From an uncultured Alphaproteobacteria bacterium (GTDB lineage Bacteria > Pseudomonadota > Alphaproteobacteria > Caulobacterales > Caulobacteraceae), in the NCBI GenBank assembly GCA_903928755.1, contig CAIYSH010000498.1, forward strand, positions 1-10,567: DNA of 10,567 nucleotides, read 5' to 3'. Shown here piece by piece: positions 1 to 6,455 of the stretch. Under the pieces are notes generated by a model that was given only the letters and a program-made list of their open reading frames with translations, had not been told where the DNA came from and ran no database searches. Position numbers and translations under genes: made by a program. How positions within the stretch are numbered: position 1 is the stretch's first letter; the number at the start of each line of letters is the position of its first letter.

Positions 1-1
1 T

Positions 2-1495
2 GACCTGCAAGCGGCCATGGCGGCCGGCAAGGCCAGTTCCGTTTCCATCACCCAGGCCTACCTGGCCCGGATCGAGGCCCTGGATCACAAGGGGCCAAAA
101 CTCAACAGCATCATCGCCCTCAATTCCCATGCACTGGCTGATGCCAGGGCCTTGGACGCTGAGCGCAAGGACGGACATGTTCGAGGGCCCCTGCATGGAC
201 TGCCCATCCTGCTGAAGGACAATATCGAGTCGGCAGACGGTATGGCCACAACGGGGGGGTCCCTCGCCCTGAGCAGCAATATCACCAATCGCGATGCCCC
301 CCTGGTCAAGCGCCTGACCGATGCCGGCGCCGTGATCCTGGGCAAGACCAACCTGTCAGAATGGGCCAATTATCGCTCGACCCGATCCATCAGCGGCTGG
401 AGCGCCATGGGCGGGCTGGTGCGCAATCCCTATGGCCTCGACCGCAGCTCATGTGGCTCCAGCGCCGGGACCGGATCATCCATCGCTGCGGGCCTCGCCG
501 CTGGCGGTGTCGGTACGGAGACGGACGGCTCCATCACCTGCCCCGCCGCCATCAATGGGCTGGTGGGCCTGAAGCCGACGGTGGGCCTTGTGTCGCGCAC
601 CTTCATCATTCCGATCTCGGCAAGCCAGGACACGGCAGGACCCATGACCCGTTATGTGGCAGACGCCGCGGCCATGCTGACCGCCATGGCTGGCTCTGAT
701 CCTGCAGATCCGGCAACGGCCGGGGCGGATGCCCACAGGACAGACTATCTTGCTGCGCTCGATCCCAAGTCCCTGAAGGGTGCCCGCCTGGGGGTCCTGC
801 GGATTACCGCCGGCCGCTCACCCCAGGCCGACGCCCTTTTCAACGAGACCGCCAAGGCACTGGAGGCCGCCGGGGCAACCCTGGTGGAGGTCAAGATCCC
901 GGACCTCGGGTCAATCAGCACCGCTGAAGAGTTGATCCTGCGCACGGAGTTCAAGGCCGGGATCGATGCCTATCTGGCCTCGACCGATCCGATCCAGGTC
1001 AAGACCCGCACCCTGGCCGACCTGATTGCTTTCAATACCGCCGAACCGCGGGAAACCGCCCTCTTCGGACAGGAAATCTTCTTGGCCAGCCAGGCAGGCT
1101 CAGGGCTGGACGATCCCGCCTACCTCAAAGCCAGGGCTGATGCCAGGCGGCTGGCGGGCCCTGAAGGCATTGATGCAATGATCGCCAAAGACCGTCTCGA
1201 CGCCCTGATCGCCTGGAGCGGACCCACAGGCATTGTCGATCCGGTCAACGGGACCCGGATTTTAGGCCCCCCTTCGGGACTGGCCGCCGTCGCGGGCTAT
1301 CCTCACCTGACCGTGCCCATGGGCTATGTGTCGGGCCTGCCTGTGGGCCTTTCCTTCATGGGGCCAGCATGGTCTGAAGCCAAACTGCTCAGCCTGGGCT
1401 TTGCCTTCGAGCAAATGACCAGGGCCCGGCGCAATCCGACCTTCCCCGCCAGCGTCATGACCCGGCCTGAAATCGCCCCCGCAATCGACCCCTAA
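2..1495 (+). CDS. Amidase-signature family enzyme, peptide-amidase-like (5' partial)
   Basis: Amidase-signature (AS) serine hydrolase that cleaves amide bonds; the exact substrate cannot be read from sequence. The frame is open to the window edge, and the codons before the ATG at 17 read DLQAA, continuing an AS-like N-terminal helix (LQAAMAAGKASS...YLARIEALD). The true start, and any signal peptide, therefore lies upstream. Numbering from the ATG at 17, the Ser-cisSer-Lys triad is visible: Lys67 in LLKDNI, Ser148 in the CGSSAGTGSS stretch and Ser172 in GTETDGSI. The 24-residue spacing between the serines is standard for the family. The block NGLVGLKPTVGLVSR...PISASQDTAGPMTR closely resembles bacterial peptide amidases that deamidate C-terminal peptide amides, rather than GatA. 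The stop is at 1493-1495. The VWA gene follows 77 nt downstream on the same strand with its own strong ribosome site. The family is confident; peptide-amidase specificity is inference. Confidence 0.9.
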   Translation, partial: DLQAAMAAGKASSVSITQAYLARIEALDHKGPKLNSIIALNSHALADARALDAERKDGHVRGPLHGLPILLKDNIESADGMATTGGSLALSSNITNRDAPLVKRLTDAGAVILGKTNLSEWANYRSTRSISGWSAMGGLVRNPYGLDRSSCGSSAGTGSSIAAGLAAGGVGTETDGSITCPAAINGLVGLKPTVGLVSRTFIIPISASQDTAGPMTRYVADAAAMLTAMAGSDPADPATAGADAHRTDYLAALDPKSLKGARLGVLRITAGRSPQADALFNETAKALEAAGATLVEVKIPDLGSISTAEELILRTEFKAGIDAYLASTDPIQVKTRTLADLIAFNTAEPRETALFGQEIFLASQAGSGLDDPAYLKARADARRLAGPEGIDAMIAKDRLDALIAWSGPTGIVDPVNGTRILGPPSGLAAVAGYPHLTVPMGYVSGLPVGLSFMGPAWSEAKLLSLGFAFEQMTRARRNPTFPASVMTRPEIAPAIDP

Positions 1496-1572
1496 AGAAC
1501 ACGCCTTCGCCCAGATTTCGCCGCTTGCGGTCTCCAGGCTGAAATACGGGGGCCACAAAGGAGGCGAGGAAA

Positions 1573-3336
1573 ATGTCCAGTCTGCGTAAGGGCGCCCACA
1601 TTGCGCTTTGTCTGTTCACAGCCGGCAGCGCGCCAGCACCCGCCTTCGCCGCACCGGCGGCCGTCAGCGATGGCGAGCCCACAGCAGAAGCCTGCGCCAG
1701 ACTTGGGTATCCTGTCCGTGTACATGACGATGACGATCGGCGGCTGAACCGTCGCGGAAAGGGACGGCCCTATACAACAGCCCTGGCCTTTGCGCCGCCG
1801 CCACCGCCTTCGCCCGTCGTGATGGCTGCACCCCGAATGGCGGTTAGCGAGATGGTTGTGGCCTCGGCCAGGTCCATGGGGCCAGGGTCGACCCGGATCG
1901 CTGGCGACGTTGAGACTGAGCGCTATCCCCACGCAACCGCCAATTCCATCAAGCGAACTGCAGACGAGCCCGTCTCCACCCTGTCTGCTGATGTCGACAC
2001 CGCCGCCTACGCCAATGTTCGACGGATGCTGCAGAACGGTCAGCCCCCGCCCTCAGACGCTGTGCGCGTCGAGGAAATGCTGAACTATTTTGATTATGGC
2101 TATGCGAGGCCGGATACCCCGGAGGTTCCCTTCAAGCCCAGCATTACGGTGACGCCGTCCCCCTGGTCACAGGATCGCCAGATCCTGCATATTGGCCTTC
2201 AGGGCTATGACATTCCTCGCGCCGAACAGCCGCCGCTCAACCTGGTCTTCCTGATCGACACCTCGGGCTCCATGTCGTCGGAGGAGCGCCTGCCCCTGGC
2301 GCGCAAGGCGCTGAACCTGCTGGTCTCCCAACTGCGCGCCCAGGATCATGTCGCCATGGTTGCCTATGCCGGATCGGCAGGCGAGGTCCTGGCCCCGACC
2401 TCGGGTGCCCAGAAACTGAAGATGCGCTGCGCCCTGGGGGCCCTGGAGTCAGGTGGCTCAACCGCTGGCGGAGAAGGGCTGTCTCTGGCCTATGACATAG
2501 CCCGAAGGAACTTCGATCCCCGGGCCGTGAACCGGGTGATCCTGATGACCGACGGCGACTTCAATGTGGGGGTCAATGATCCGGCCAAGCTTACGGATTT
2601 CGTGGTCGAGAAGCGCAAGTCCGGGGTCTATCTTTCGGTCTACGGCTTTGGCGGCGGCAATTACAATGACACCCTGATGCAGGCCATGGCCCAGAACGGC
2701 AACGGGACCGCGGGCTATATCGATACCCTGTCCGAGGCGCGGAAAACCTTCCGCGATGACTTTTCAGGCTCACTCTTCCCCATTGCCAACGACGTCAAGA
2801 TCCAGGTGGAGTTCAATCCGGCCAGGGTCTCAGAGTATCGGCTGATCGGCTATGAAACCCGGCTGCTGAATCGCGAAGATTTCAACAATGACAAGGTCGA
2901 CGCTGGCGAGGTCGGGTCCGGAACGTCCGTCACTGCGCTTTACGAGATCACACCCGCTGACGCCGCACCGTCCAGCGATCCCCTGCGCTACGGTCAGAAC
3001 AGGCCTGTCGTGCCAACAGGGCCGGGCGACGAAATCGCCTTCCTGAAGGTGCGCTACAAGCTGCCGGGCCAATCAGACTCTCGCCTGATCACCCGTCCCA
3101 TCGGCAAGTCTGATCTCGCGCAATCGGTTGAAGCCGCCCCGGAGGCGACGCGCTGGGCCCTGGCGGTCGCAGGCTTCGGTCAGAAACTGCGCCATGACCC
3201 CTGGGTCTCGGACCGTTTTGGCTGGAATCAGATCTACGCCCTGGCCGACAGCGCCAGGGGTGAAGATCCCTTCGCGCTGAGGGCAGAATTCCTCAGCCTC
3301 GTCCGGGCCGCTGAAGGCCCGGCGCGAGGCGAGTAG
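1573..3336 (+). CDS. Exported von Willebrand factor A protein, YfbK type (VWA + DUF3520)
   Basis: 587-residue VWA protein of the YfbK family; its physiological role is not established. An AAAGGAGG ribosome site at 1557-1564, 8 nt before the ATG, fixes the start. Residues 1-26 look like a Sec signal (basic start, hydrophobic ALCLFTAGSA, AFA before the cut), so the protein is probably periplasmic; I see no lipobox. A low-complexity, Pro-rich linker (PPPPPSP, about 76-82) follows. Residues about 130-225 match the family's N-terminal domain (STLSADVDTAAYANVRRML...VRVEEMLNYFDY). The VWA domain follows with a complete MIDAS metal site: D229-T-S-G-S233, Thr297 and Asp327 (MTDGDFN). The C-terminal part, about 405-580, matches DUF3520 and ends with the typical DPFALRAEFLSLVR. 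The intact MIDAS suggests Mg2+-dependent binding to a protein partner. Neighbours give no clear functional link. Confidence 0.9.
   Translation: MSSLRKGAHIALCLFTAGSAPAPAFAAPAAVSDGEPTAEACARLGYPVRVHDDDDRRLNRRGKGRPYTTALAFAPPPPPSPVVMAAPRMAVSEMVVASARSMGPGSTRIAGDVETERYPHATANSIKRTADEPVSTLSADVDTAAYANVRRMLQNGQPPPSDAVRVEEMLNYFDYGYARPDTPEVPFKPSITVTPSPWSQDRQILHIGLQGYDIPRAEQPPLNLVFLIDTSGSMSSEERLPLARKALNLLVSQLRAQDHVAMVAYAGSAGEVLAPTSGAQKLKMRCALGALESGGSTAGGEGLSLAYDIARRNFDPRAVNRVILMTDGDFNVGVNDPAKLTDFVVEKRKSGVYLSVYGFGGGNYNDTLMQAMAQNGNGTAGYIDTLSEARKTFRDDFSGSLFPIANDVKIQVEFNPARVSEYRLIGYETRLLNREDFNNDKVDAGEVGSGTSVTALYEITPADAAPSSDPLRYGQNRPVVPTGPGDEIAFLKVRYKLPGQSDSRLITRPIGKSDLAQSVEAAPEATRWALAVAGFGQKLRHDPWVSDRFGWNQIYALADSARGEDPFALRAEFLSLVRAAEGPARGE
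3303..3322. other. GC hairpin at the convergent gene ends
   Basis: Perfect inverted repeat CCGGGCC-(GCTGAA)-GGCCCGG lying inside the last codons of the VWA gene. It is just past the end of the acyl-CoA dehydrogenase operon when that operon is read on the minus strand. No T-tract follows on either strand, so it is not a canonical intrinsic terminator. It could still stabilise the 3' end of the minus-strand transcript or act with Rho. Because it is in coding sequence in GC-rich DNA, chance is a real alternative. Confidence 0.35.
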
Positions 3337-3337
3337 C

Positions 3338-4564
3338 TTAGCGGCCGGTGGGCATGTCCTTGAAGGCCACATCCTTGTCGACGCGGATATCGCCGGGCAG
3401 GCCCAGCACCCGCTCGGCGATGATGTTCTTCAGGATTTCGTCCGTGCCACCGGCAATGCGCAGACCCGGAGCGAACATGACCGAGCTCTGGAAGCCACCG
3501 TGCTGCGGGGCCAGATCGACATCATTGATGATGCCGTACTGATCGAGCATTTCCAGGGCCTCATTGGCCAGATCCTGCATCTGCACTGCAGAGACGATCT
3601 TGCCGATGGAGCTCTCGGGCCCAGGGGTCTGGCCCCGCGACAGGGCAGTCATGGTGCGGTTGCGGGTGTGCTTCAGACCCTCAGCCTGGACATACCAGTC
3701 CGCCAGCTTCTCACGCAGGGAGCTGTCCTTCAGGGCCGGACCACCGTCCATGCCGGGGGTCTGGCGGGCGACTTCCATGAACTGGGACCAGCCCATACCC
3801 GTGGCACCGCCGACGGCAAGACGCTCGTTCATCAGGGTGACCAGACTGACCTTCCAGCCGTCGCCAATGCCACCGAGACGCTGACTGTCCTTGATCCGCA
3901 GATCAGTGAAGAAGACTTCGTTGAAGCCCGATCCGCCCGACATCTGATGGATCGGCTTCACCTCGACCGCAGGGTCCCTCATGTCGATCCAGAACATGGT
4001 CAGGCCCTTGTGCTTTGGCACATCAGGGTCCGTCCGGACGATGACAATGCCGAAATCCGAGAACTGGGCACCGGTGGTCCAGACCTTCTGGCCATTGATG
4101 ATCCAGTCGCCTGACCCGTCAGAGGCACGCTCGGCCTTGGTGCGGGCGGCGGCCACATCAGAACCGCCTGACGGTTCGGAGAACAGCTGGCACCAGATTT
4201 CCTCACCGCGGATGGCAGGGCCGGCGAAGCGTTGCTTTGTGGCTTCGTCGGCGAAGTTCATCACCGTCGGCACACACATGCCCAGGCCGATCTGAAAAGG
4301 ATTGCCCGGGATCGGATACCCGGCTTCCTCCTGGCCGAAAATCACGCTCTGCAGGGGCGTGCCGCCCTGTCCGCCCCATTCCTTGGGCCAGGTAATGCAG
4401 GCATACCCGGCGGCGGCCTTCTTGGCCTGCCAGGCGCGGGAAGCGGCCAGGGAGTCCGACCCTTCAGGATCAGACCCAGGATGGGCCTTGGGAGCATTGG
4501 CCTCGAGCCAGATCTTCACCTGGGCGCGGTAGGCGGCTTCTTCGGCTGAATCGTTGAAATCCAT
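3338..4564 (-). CDS. Acyl-CoA dehydrogenase, catalytic (Glu-bearing) subunit of a heteromeric pair
   Basis: 408-residue FAD-dependent acyl-CoA dehydrogenase that would form the alpha,beta double bond of a CoA thioester. The ATG at 4564 is chosen over an upstream start at 4690 because it has an AAGGGAG ribosome site (4574-4580) overlapping the TAA of the preceding gene, and because MDFNDSAEE is a normal family N-terminus. The middle domain is intact: CQLFSEPSGGSD (125-136) and WIINGQKVWTT (154-164) are flavin and substrate signatures. The YEGT-type catalytic Glu is replaced (IAGGTDEI, 370-377, Gly at the Glu position). A Glu is present at the alternative isovaleryl/long-chain-type position, E247 in MNERLAVGG. 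The usual RxxFG and QxxGGxG flavin contacts are missing or degenerate here. This fits a partnership with the upstream dehydrogenase (14-nt gap). The C-terminus (ERVLGLPGD.R.DKD) is typical of FadE proteins from steroid or branched-chain catabolism. The substrate is unknown. Confidence 0.92.
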   Translation of the reverse strand: MDFNDSAEEAAYRAQVKIWLEANAPKAHPGSDPEGSDSLAASRAWQAKKAAAGYACITWPKEWGGQGGTPLQSVIFGQEEAGYPIPGNPFQIGLGMCVPTVMNFADEATKQRFAGPAIRGEEIWCQLFSEPSGGSDVAAARTKAERASDGSGDWIINGQKVWTTGAQFSDFGIVIVRTDPDVPKHKGLTMFWIDMRDPAVEVKPIHQMSGGSGFNEVFFTDLRIKDSQRLGGIGDGWKVSLVTLMNERLAVGGATGMGWSQFMEVARQTPGMDGGPALKDSSLREKLADWYVQAEGLKHTRNRTMTALSRGQTPGPESSIGKIVSAVQMQDLANEALEMLDQYGIINDVDLAPQHGGFQSSVMFAPGLRIAGGTDEILKNIIAERVLGLPGDIRVDKDVAFKDMPTGR

Positions 4565-4578
4565 GATCTCAATCTCCC

Positions 4579-5691
4579 TTAGGCGGCCGCATTGCGGCGT
4601 TCGAGGTGGCTGACAAGACGTTCCTTCCAGACCCGGGGCGCGCCGGCCACCAGGGAAAGCTGGCGAGAGCGCCGGTAGTAGAAATGGCAATCCATCTGCC
4701 AGGTGAAGCCGATACCGCCGTGGGTTTGAATGTTTTCCTTCGAGGCGAACCAGAAGGCTTCGGAGGCGGCAATCCGGGCTGCGCTGGCGGCGATGGGCAG
4801 CTCACTTGCGTCAGTATTGAGGGCCCAGGCCCCGTAATAGGCGTTGGAGCGGGCCAGCTCGTTCTTGACATACATGTCGGCCAGCTTGTGCTTGATGGCC
4901 TGATAGCTGGCGATGGTGCGCCCGAAGGCGTAGCGCTCGAGGGCGTATTCCTTCGCCATTTCCAGGCTGCGGTCTGCGCCGCCGGTCTGCTCGAAGGCCA
5001 GCAGGATTGCTGCGCGATCGAGGATCTGTTCCAGCAGGTTGAGTCCTTCGCCTGCGCCGCCAAGACGCTCTGCCCTGGCACCGGAGAAGGTCAACCGTGC
5101 CGCGTCGCGGGTCGGATCCAGGGTCTTCAGGGCTTCGCGGGTGACCCCCGCCATGTCCACGAGATAAAGACCTGCCTGACCCCCCTCCTTGGCCAGGACC
5201 AGGGCGACATCAGCAATATCGCCGTCTGTCACCGGGATCTTGACGCCCGAGAGCTTGCCGCCCTCGACGCTGGCCGAAACAGTTGCCGCAGATACCGCAC
5301 CGGGACCTTCCGAGGTTGCCAGGCATCCGATGATTTCGCCCGCCGCAATCCTGGGCAGGTAGGTCGCCTTCTGGGCGTCGCTGCCAGCCAGCATGATGGC
5401 TTCGGCAAGCATGTAGACCGTCGAGGCGAAAGGAATGGGAGCCACCACGCGGCCGAGCTCCTCTGCAATCACGCAGAGCTCAAGGTGACCCAGACCCAGG
5501 CCGCCATGGGCTTCAGGGATCGCCGCACCGAGCCAGCCCTGGGCCGCGACGGACTTCCAGAGATCAGCGTCATAGGCCATGGAGTCATCTTCCAGAACCT
5601 TGCGGACCCTGGATGCCGGGCAGTTGGCCTGCAGGAACTTGCGGGCCTCATCCTTGAGAAACTTCTGGTCATCTGAAAAGTCGAAATTCAT
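4579..5691 (-). CDS. Acyl-CoA dehydrogenase, partner subunit lacking the catalytic Glu
   Basis: 370-residue acyl-CoA dehydrogenase homologue, first gene of the two-gene operon. The ATG at 5691 is preceded by GAGGGCGGAA, giving a good ribosome site. A GTG four codons earlier (5703) would make 374 residues but would put the ribosome site inside the gene. Numbering from 5691, the C-terminal domain keeps RYAFG (253-257) and QTHGGIGFTW (322-331), elements that in this superfamily contact the FAD of the neighbouring subunit. The middle-domain signatures are degenerate: SEGPGAVS (127-134) replaces TEPxxGSD, and SGVKIPVTDG (148-157) replaces the NGxKxW(I/T)T motif. There is no Glu at the YEGT position (Ala349 in LVAGAP), and Asp225 (LDRAA) occupies the alternative catalytic position. 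It therefore probably cannot act alone and completes the active site of the 408-residue partner. The substrate cannot be deduced; side-chain or branched acyl-CoA is plausible. Confidence 0.9.
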   Translation of the reverse strand: MNFDFSDDQKFLKDEARKFLQANCPASRVRKVLEDDSMAYDADLWKSVAAQGWLGAAIPEAHGGLGLGHLELCVIAEELGRVVAPIPFASTVYMLAEAIMLAGSDAQKATYLPRIAAGEIIGCLATSEGPGAVSAATVSASVEGGKLSGVKIPVTDGDIADVALVLAKEGGQAGLYLVDMAGVTREALKTLDPTRDAARLTFSGARAERLGGAGEGLNLLEQILDRAAILLAFEQTGGADRSLEMAKEYALERYAFGRTIASYQAIKHKLADMYVKNELARSNAYYGAWALNTDASELPIAASAARIAASEAFWFASKENIQTHGGIGFTWQMDCHFYYRRSRQLSLVAGAPRVWKERLVSHLERRNAAA

Positions 5692-5703
5692 TTCCGCCCT
5701 CAC

Positions 5704-5717
5704 CCGGCCGTGGCCGG
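5704..5717. repeat. Inverted repeat upstream of the dehydrogenase operon
   Basis: CCGGCC-GT-GGCCGG, perfect 6-bp arms. It sits immediately 5' of the ribosome site of the minus-strand operon and would form a small GC hairpin in its leader. In GC-rich DNA this may be chance. A role in translation or as an operator is only a possibility. Confidence 0.4.
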
Positions 5718-5724
5718 TCCAATG

Positions 5725-5742
5725 TGATCTTGAAAAAGATCA
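5725..5742. repeat. Perfect inverted repeat, possible operator in the divergent promoter region
   Basis: TGATCTT-GAAA-AAGATCA, perfect 7-bp arms around GAAA. Its AT-rich composition stands out from its GC-rich surroundings. It lies 33 nt upstream of the dehydrogenase ATG (5691) and 93 nt upstream of the divergent unknown gene. Placement and symmetry suit a dimeric regulator of the acyl-CoA dehydrogenase operon, for instance a TetR-type acyl-CoA sensor, but no regulator gene is in view. It could instead form a GAAA-tetraloop hairpin if transcribed. Confidence 0.5.
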
Positions 5743-5770
5743 TACGCGCCTACCCGGGTCGGAGGGAAGA

Positions 5771-5785
5771 TTGACTTGGCGTCAA
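5771..5785 (+). promoter_or_regulatory. TTGAC-N5-GTCAA inverted repeat, possible -35 region or operator
   Basis: TTGAC-TTGGC-GTCAA, 5-bp arms, upstream of the 191-residue unknown gene. TTGACT or the overlapping TTGGCG (5776-5781) could serve as a -35. A weak TATGGG (5800-5805) lies 18 nt after TTGGCG, which would give a short leader to the ATG at 5836. No strong -10 is visible, so the promoter assignment is tentative. Confidence 0.3.
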
Positions 5786-5835
5786 CGATTTCCGGGTTTT
5801 ATGGGCCAAATCCAATCGGGATCGGAACCACGTCC

Positions 5836-6411
5836 ATGGCCAAGGCCGTATTTCACAGAAACCAGCGTGTCTGGGTCGAAAGTGTGGGAGCCTGGGCTGT
5901 GGTCGAAAAGATTGTTCCCCTGTGGGCCAAGGGTTTCGATGAGCCGGTCAAGATCAGCTATGACGTCGGGCTGGGTCGGTCCTTCAATGCAAACGAGCTC
6001 AGGGCAGACCAGGAATCAGAAGAGACCATGAAAGACATGGGCCCGCGCTGGCGACTCTTGCGCGTACACAACAAATGGCAGACGGCCGAAGCATGTCATC
6101 ACCATCCCTTCCCCGGCACCTTTCCGGTGGTTGTCACAGATGCTGTGGACTGGGGCGGGTGGCGCACGCCGGGGGCAGAATATGATCGCGATCCGCACAG
6201 GATTGAATATCAGGCCCGGCTGATCGCATCGGCCCCCCAACTTCTGGCAATCGCGCAATCCCTCGCCTCGCTTGTCGCCGCCACCGCGCGCCCTTCAGAA
6301 GCCCTCAAGAGACTTGCGGCAGAGAGTGCCAGGATCGAAGACTTCCTGAAAGATTCCCCAACACCTCCCGACGAAGCCGGACAAAGCGACGACCTGGCCA
6401 AGGTCAGCTGA
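5836..6411 (+). CDS. Conserved-looking protein of unknown function (SH3-like N-terminus, ARLIASAP motif)
   Basis: 191-residue protein I cannot name. It has no signal peptide or membrane segment, so it is probably cytoplasmic. Residues 1-55 (MAKAVFHRNQRVWVESVGAW...YDVGLGRSFNANEL) alternate hydrophobic and polar residues like a small SH3/KOW-type beta-barrel. Residues 70-120 are rich in Trp, His and Pro (MGPRWRLL, NKWQ, CHHHPFPGTFP, DWGGWRTPGAEYDRDPHRIE), a pattern that suggests strong sequence constraint. Residues about 125-139 (YQARLIASAPQLLAI) match the NARLIAAAPxLL motif seen in many phage-encoded small proteins. The tail is acidic. From memory the N-terminal half resembles conserved alphaproteobacterial hypothetical proteins; this is not verified. 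Start choice: an in-frame TTG at 5776 has a better ribosome site (GGAGG, 5761-5765). I prefer the ATG at 5836 because the sequence before it does not look protein-like. The gene is divergent from the dehydrogenase operon. Confidence 0.75.
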   Translation: MAKAVFHRNQRVWVESVGAWAVVEKIVPLWAKGFDEPVKISYDVGLGRSFNANELRADQESEETMKDMGPRWRLLRVHNKWQTAEACHHHPFPGTFPVVVTDAVDWGGWRTPGAEYDRDPHRIEYQARLIASAPQLLAIAQSLASLVAATARPSEALKRLAAESARIEDFLKDSPTPPDEAGQSDDLAKVS

Positions 6412-6455
6412 CACCTCGCTCAGACCCCGAGACGACGCCGCCTTGGGACTGGGTT

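Noticed and set aside
1496..1572. Promoter or terminator between the amidase and VWA genes
   Set aside because: Apart from the ribosome site, no convincing -35/-10 pair or stem with a T-tract is seen. Co-transcription with the amidase gene is possible but not shown.
3500..4114. 204-codon open frame on the + strand opposite the second acyl-CoA dehydrogenase
   Set aside because: It mirrors the codon structure of the real minus-strand gene and has no domain or ribosome site of its own.
4565..4690. 42-residue N-terminal extension of the 408-residue dehydrogenase
   Set aside because: It would overlap the end of the upstream dehydrogenase by more than 100 nt and reads as non-protein-like sequence. 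The ATG at 4564 has a ribosome site and a family-typical N-terminus.
4606..5676. 356-codon open frame on the + strand opposite the first acyl-CoA dehydrogenase
   Set aside because: It is exactly antisense to a gene with clear family motifs, and its translation is low-quality (Gly/Arg/Gln-rich, no recognisable domain). Long antisense frames are expected in GC-rich coding DNA.
5730..5743. TTGAAAAAGATCAT considered as a second FNR/FixK site
   Set aside because: It departs from TTGA-N6-TCAA at one core base and from the full consensus symmetrically at two. It is better explained as part of the TGATCTT-N4-AAGATCA palindrome.
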